55,618 nt of DNA, from contig URPS01000012.1 of NCBI GenBank assembly GCA_900549855.1, positions 1 to 55,618 of the forward strand. Direction: 5' to 3'. The stretch comes from an uncultured bacterium (GTDB lineage: Bacteria; Cyanobacteriota; Vampirovibrionia; Gastranaerophilales; Gastranaerophilaceae). A program made the position numbers and the translations under genes. Below the pieces are notes generated by a model, which worked only from the letters and a program-made list of their open reading frames with translations, was not told the origin of the DNA and ran no database searches. Below are positions 52,115-55,618 of this stretch, in pieces (the stretch's first letter is position 1; every line of letters begins with the position of its first letter).

Positions 52115-52483
52115 TTATATCCCCTCAACTTTCTTTGGAAATACGGTAATTGTATTTAATTCACCAAGTTTACTATTACCTAATAACAAAGTGTCTTCGA
52201 AACCGTCATTGTCGCAAATTTTTATGCCATAATAGTAAATTGCAAAGTTTTCATTCTTAGAAACTGTCATTAAATCGGTGAACTCGCCAGTTAGTTCAAA
52301 AATAACTGAATTTGATTTGTTACTATTTACAATTAGCTCCTTTCCAACAGGTTTACGTGTTTTATCTTGAATAGCAAAGAAAACCTTGTAATTTTCTTTC
52401 GAATCTAAACCTGTAATAACAAGGCTACCACTATCACCTTGTATCATTGTAATATTGCCATTATTATCTATTGTAAAAGCCAT
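52115..52483 (-). CDS. Phage baseplate/fibre-associated beta-rich protein
   Basis: 122 aa from MAFTIDNNG. All-beta look (NITMIQGDSGSLVITGLD; YKVFFAIQDKTRKPVGKEL), similar in style to small upper-baseplate or fibre-adaptor proteins (BppU N-terminus-like). AGGAGG site fixes the start at 52483. 2-nt gap to the fibre gene. Confidence 0.68.
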   Translation of the reverse strand: MAFTIDNNGNITMIQGDSGSLVITGLDSKENYKVFFAIQDKTRKPVGKELIVNSNKSNSVIFELTGEFTDLMTVSKNENFAIYYYGIKICDNDGFEDTLLLGNSKLGELNTITVFPKKVEGI

Positions 52484-52491
52484 AAAACCTC

Positions 52492-53022
52492 CTAATTCCC
52501 ACACGCATACCATTCAACATCATATGACCAGCCTTTTCCGTTATAATGCGAAAAACCACTTTGACTTTTTCCGGAAATTCCGCCTCCCTCATAATATATA
52601 CAATGAGTCCCTAATAATAAAGTGTAATTAATACTTGTAAAATTCTTTAAAAAAGCTATACTGCTTCTTGAATTTAAAACACCACCTTGTTCTAACCAGA
52701 CTCTTGTTTTTTTCTCAGAATCAGAAAAATATTCTTTGTACCAAGAAGCACCGTTAATGTATGTATTTACAAAAAGCCCACTTTCAGAGAAAAATGATTT
52801 TGTTTCGTTTATGGATTCTTCAAGTTTTTCCACATTTTTTGTCATATTCTCATTAATAGTAGTTATTGAAGAATTTATGCTGGCAATATTTGAATTCATG
52901 CCGGCTTTATTAGAAGTCACTGTTTCATTAAGATTGCTTATTTTATCATCAAGGTATTTAAAATTATTGTTAACAACTTCAGAAGAAGCCAATTCACCAT
53001 ATTTAATTGTTGTTAATGCCAT
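52492..53022 (-). CDS. Phage fibre-like protein with short coiled stalk
   Basis: 176 aa from MALTTIKYG. A coiled region of Asn/Ser/Ile heptads (about residues 20-75) is followed by a compact tip with GASWYKEYFSDSEKKTRVWLEQ, recalling the W...EQG tip of the larger fibre, and a Gly/Trp-rich end. GGAGG site. It overlaps the upstream membrane-protein gene by 20 nt. Confidence 0.72.
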   Translation of the reverse strand: MALTTIKYGELASSEVVNNNFKYLDDKISNLNETVTSNKAGMNSNIASINSSITTINENMTKNVEKLEESINETKSFFSESGLFVNTYINGASWYKEYFSDSEKKTRVWLEQGGVLNSRSSIAFLKNFTSINYTLLLGTHCIYYEGGGISGKSQSGFSHYNGKGWSYDVEWYACGN

Positions 53023-53263
53023 CTTTCCTCCTTTCATTTATTAATGTGTCATAAATTTTATCCAATTTTTGGTTTATATCAACAATTTGTTCTTTCATGT
53101 TTCCAAATTCCGATTTTGTAATATACACTTGCGCTACTTCTGATAAAATTTCCCTATGTGTGTGTTCCAATTTTTCCGGAGTTACGAAAAGGTTGTATTG
53201 TAAAATTATTGCAATAAACATAAGTATTGCCGGAGCATATTTATAAATTAAATCTTTGTTCAT
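53003..53263 (-). CDS. Small phage membrane protein (holin/spanin-like)
   Basis: 86 aa from MNKDLIYK. One transmembrane helix (about residues 8-27, YAPAILMFIAIILQYNLFV), then a periplasm-facing or cytosolic charged helix with coiled-coil character (FGNMKEQIVDINQKLDKIYD). Size and place suit a holin or inner-membrane spanin; no lysin gene is beside it. GGAGG site sets this start; the end overlaps the next gene. Confidence 0.65.
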   Translation of the reverse strand: MNKDLIYKYAPAILMFIAIILQYNLFVTPEKLEHTHREILSEVAQVYITKSEFGNMKEQIVDINQKLDKIYDTLINERRKDGINNN

Positions 53264-53270
53264 AATCCTC

Positions 53271-53891
53271 CTACATGCTTTTATTTCCAAACAAGCTGAT
53301 AACCTTGCTAATAATATCGACAAAATTTCCTGCGTTTGCAATTGAAGAGCTGCCGGAATCTCCGATTTTAGTTGATGTTGTCGCATTTCCTTTGCTTGTA
53401 TTCAGTGATTGTTTTTGCATGTCAGAAACTACATCATAACCTTTCATATAGGCAGAAAGAAGATTACTAATCATTTTTGCAGAATTGTCTTGAGATGATG
53501 CCAATAATTCATTAACAAAATCAGCTGTAGCATTAGTATTTGAAGTCGCAAGATTTTTATACAAATCAGTTGCTTGAGAAGAACGCACCATATTTCTATT
53601 AGAAAGAGGATTGATAATGTTGTTTTCTAAATTTGCAGCGGTTGTGTTATTGAGAGTATTCACAAAAGAATTCAATTTCGCCTGATTTGTTGTAGAATTC
53701 AAATTTGGATTCAAATAATCATTCAATAAAGAATTCATGTTTTTGTTAACAGTATTATAAATCGTTTCTAATGCACTCCCTGGGACGAAAGAAGTTGTTG
53801 TACCGGAATTGTTAGTAGAAGCAGTTGCATATGGGTTTGAAGTCGTAGTATTACCATAAACCCTTGTAATTGTTTGAGATTGTTTTCCCAT
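53271..53891 (-). CDS. Phage virion-associated protein, Asn/Thr/Ser-rich
   Basis: 206 aa. Low-complexity N-terminus, then helical Asn-rich stretch (LNSFVNTLNNTTAANLENN; NATADFVNELLASSQDNSAK) and a hydrophobic C-terminus (NFVDIISKVISLFGNK). The small Ala/Asn-rich helical make-up resembles podovirus ejection (gp7-like) or head-internal proteins; not proven. AAAGGA site. Confidence 0.6.
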   Translation of the reverse strand: MGKQSQTITRVYGNTTTSNPYATASTNNSGTTTSFVPGSALETIYNTVNKNMNSLLNDYLNPNLNSTTNQAKLNSFVNTLNNTTAANLENNIINPLSNRNMVRSSQATDLYKNLATSNTNATADFVNELLASSQDNSAKMISNLLSAYMKGYDVVSDMQKQSLNTSKGNATTSTKIGDSGSSSIANAGNFVDIISKVISLFGNKSM

Positions 53892-53905
53892 ATTTTATCC
53901 TTTCT

Positions 53906-55450
53906 TTAGATTGTTTTTATTTTGATTTTGCAAAACTCAATGTTTCTTATACAAAAATCATCGCCATCGTTTTTTGTAAAAAATTTTATCTGGAGTGTCT
54001 TAAAATAAGAAGTCGGAAGTTTTGTCGCAGAGTTGATATTTTTTATAGCAAAATAATTAGTATCCCAATGTCCAATATCAAAATACAAGCAATTTTTTAA
54101 TGTTTTTGCTTGAATACGTCGAGTTTTTGATGTTGTAGAATTATAATTTTTAATATATTCCAGATAAAAATTGTTATTATAATGCAAATCCAAAGTGACT
54201 TTTGGTGGAAAAGAAAGTATTTTAATATAATTTTCTCGTCCAAAATTCAATGGCGTACACTTAAAAAAAGATTCAACGAATTCATTATCGAAAGTATTAG
54301 ATTGATATTCTTCATAAATTTTTTTGCCGGCAGAATACAAAACTCCATTTATAGTAGCAAAACAATTTATTTTTTGGCATTTTCTCTTTACCCAACTTTT
54401 CCTCAAATAATCATAAATTAAAATAAGGCTATATTCTTCATCTTTGTCAGGACGCAAAAACCAAACCTCATTCCTGTCTGCCGTTACAACTGATAACGCT
54501 TTTATTTCTCCAATTTTACCATTAGGAATTTCAAACAATTCATCTTGAATATCTAAAGCAATATTCTCACCCAGTGTTTGATTTCCATTTACAACCTGTC
54601 TAAAACAAAAAACTCCTTTTTTTGTATCATCATAAAAATATAATTCAGTCCCATGAAAAACCAATGAATTATAAGAAGCACATCCTCCTGGGAATTCCAT
54701 TGTTTTATAAAAAGAAAAATCATCTTCATCTTTTGCTATCAAACAAGATGAATTAGAATGAAAAACCGCTAATGTTCCAAGATACGGATAAATAGCAGTA
54801 ATATTTTTTACAAATTCTATATATCCGGCAGAGGTTGTAATACCGGTATCAGATGTAGCAAAATCATAAATGTTTTCTTGCATCGAATATCGCAAAATTT
54901 GCCCATCAAATACCCATAAACGTCCGGCAAAAACAACAAGCCCCATTCCCTTTACAGAACGACCGTCAGTATCTTTAAGCTTCATGAGTTTGACTTCTTC
55001 CAACACACCTTCAGCATTATAGTTTTCTAACTCGATACTTAACATCTCCTCAGAATTAGAAAATACCCACAAATCTGACCAACCTTGAGAAATATCACAT
55101 CCACAAGATTTAGAAGTGACACTAAGTCCGGCATGTTTTAACGTAAGCGCTTTACTATCTGGGTTAAATAAATAAATTTTTCCTTCACTTTTATTCTCTG
55201 TGTGAACAAAAAAATAATTGTTCCCCTTTTGAACACTTTCAAATATATTAATAACAATTTCATCTTCCGGAATACATTCACAAACGCTAATATTTCCCTT
55301 CGATGTCCTTATTCCAACTCCGGCATTTACTTCTGTAGAGAATAATTCTACATTTTGCATATCTTCTGCGGTTATAATACCTGATGAAAAAGTTGAATTA
55401 CTCCTATTAATACCGGAAAAATTATTGCAAATTAACGTCGTTTTTTGCAT
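53906..55450 (-). CDS. Phage tail-hub / DNA-stabilisation (gp10-like) protein
   Basis: 514 aa. Beta-propeller-like pattern of repeated short strands (GLVVFAGRLWVFDGQILRYS; LGTLAVFHSNSSCLIAKDED; SLVFHGTELYFYDDTKKGVF; ADRNEVWFLRPDKDEE) and NIYDFATSD typical of P22 gp10-type packaged-DNA stabilisation proteins. The N-terminus (NNFSGINRS) matches the opening of such proteins. It would close the portal and join the tail. AAAGGA site. First gene of the minus-strand run. Confidence 0.72.
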   Translation of the reverse strand: MQKTTLICNNFSGINRSNSTFSSGIITAEDMQNVELFSTEVNAGVGIRTSKGNISVCECIPEDEIVINIFESVQKGNNYFFVHTENKSEGKIYLFNPDSKALTLKHAGLSVTSKSCGCDISQGWSDLWVFSNSEEMLSIELENYNAEGVLEEVKLMKLKDTDGRSVKGMGLVVFAGRLWVFDGQILRYSMQENIYDFATSDTGITTSAGYIEFVKNITAIYPYLGTLAVFHSNSSCLIAKDEDDFSFYKTMEFPGGCASYNSLVFHGTELYFYDDTKKGVFCFRQVVNGNQTLGENIALDIQDELFEIPNGKIGEIKALSVVTADRNEVWFLRPDKDEEYSLILIYDYLRKSWVKRKCQKINCFATINGVLYSAGKKIYEEYQSNTFDNEFVESFFKCTPLNFGRENYIKILSFPPKVTLDLHYNNNFYLEYIKNYNSTTSKTRRIQAKTLKNCLYFDIGHWDTNYFAIKNINSATKLPTSYFKTLQIKFFTKNDGDDFCIRNIEFCKIKIKTI

Positions 55451-55618
55451 TACATATTCCTTTCACAATTTTTTTATTACTTTTTGTTTCAAAAAAAGCC
55501 GATTTTAGAACTCAATGTTACAAAACTTCATAATTGAGCATAAAAAAGGCAATTTTTAAAAAGTTAAATACTTTATATATACATAAGAGATAATTAAGAG
55601 AGGCAAGAGCAAATGTTA
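55451..55618. other. Divergent spacer at the right edge
   Basis: AT-rich. Contains a CTCAAT (55511-55516) / ATTGAG (55533-55538) inverted repeat. At 55613 a plus-strand ATG preceded by AGAGAGG could begin a divergent gene cut off by the window end. No promoter was chosen with confidence. Confidence 0.3.

Noticed and set aside
53264..53386. Upstream extension of the small phage membrane protein
   Set aside because: It overlaps the previous virion gene; GGAGG sits directly before the ATG at 53263.
1..55618. CRISPR arrays and tRNA/rRNA genes
   Set aside because: No regularly spaced identical repeats with unique spacers and no tRNA cloverleaf or rRNA core sequence were recognised; the dispersed repeats are irregularly placed and palindromic.

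Overview
The window is AT-rich chromosomal DNA of a bacterium with a Gram-negative-type envelope: a very long AsmA/TamB-like protein, Sec signal peptides, lipoboxes, a Slt-type lytic transglycosylase and a PlsC-like acyltransferase. Together with the YggT, DUF4127, DUF3137/LemA, MgtE and YajQ genes and large EF-hand proteins, this is most like uncultured gut Cyanobacteriota of the Gastranaerophilales (Melainabacteria) type. The taxonomic call is inference from gene content; there is no rRNA or other phylogenetic marker I could align.

Layout. 1-13.9 kb: secreted hypothetical protein and AsmA-like giant (divergent), glyQ, two overlapping amino-acid permeases, a lipoprotein, a glycosyltransferase, and a YkgJ/TPR/small-protein group. 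13.9-23.4 kb, minus strand: prfB-tmk, two DUF3137 paralogues, lemA, an LppM-like lipoprotein, secreted proteins, a TPR-lytic transglycosylase and a possible serpin-like secreted protein. 23.4-38.2 kb: PLP aminotransferase, YqeG phosphatase, U32 peptidase, DUF4127, a RhuM-Fic protein facing a papain-like protein, a GH13 enzyme, mtnP, YggT, a TPR-glycosyltransferase, radical SAM protein, mgtE and yajQ. 38.3-47.9 kb: acyltransferase, a DUF559 nuclease gene between long inverted repeats, a large EF-hand protein, smpB, a MerR-like protein, a second YkgJ protein, a second large protein, a frameshifted gene and a short DegT-like protein. 48.2-55.5 kb: a phage late module on the minus strand, running from a gp10-like protein through fibres to the large terminase, with no portal or capsid gene visible before the window ends.

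Two themes cut across the window. First, at least eleven genes start exactly 6 nt after a TANNNT -10 box with no Shine-Dalgarno sequence, so many single genes here appear to be expressed from leaderless mRNAs. The phage and most internal operon genes carry clear AGGAGG-like sites instead. Second, the intergenic regions are mosaics of several short dispersed repeats. One is a GC-rich hairpin repeat that also forms the 57-bp inverted arms around the DUF559 gene. Another carries the 12-bp core CTACGTGCGTAG and repeatedly sits directly on gene 3' ends, supplying the last codons of the phage terminase in one case. A DUF559-linked repeat family is my best candidate for an undescribed mobile system.
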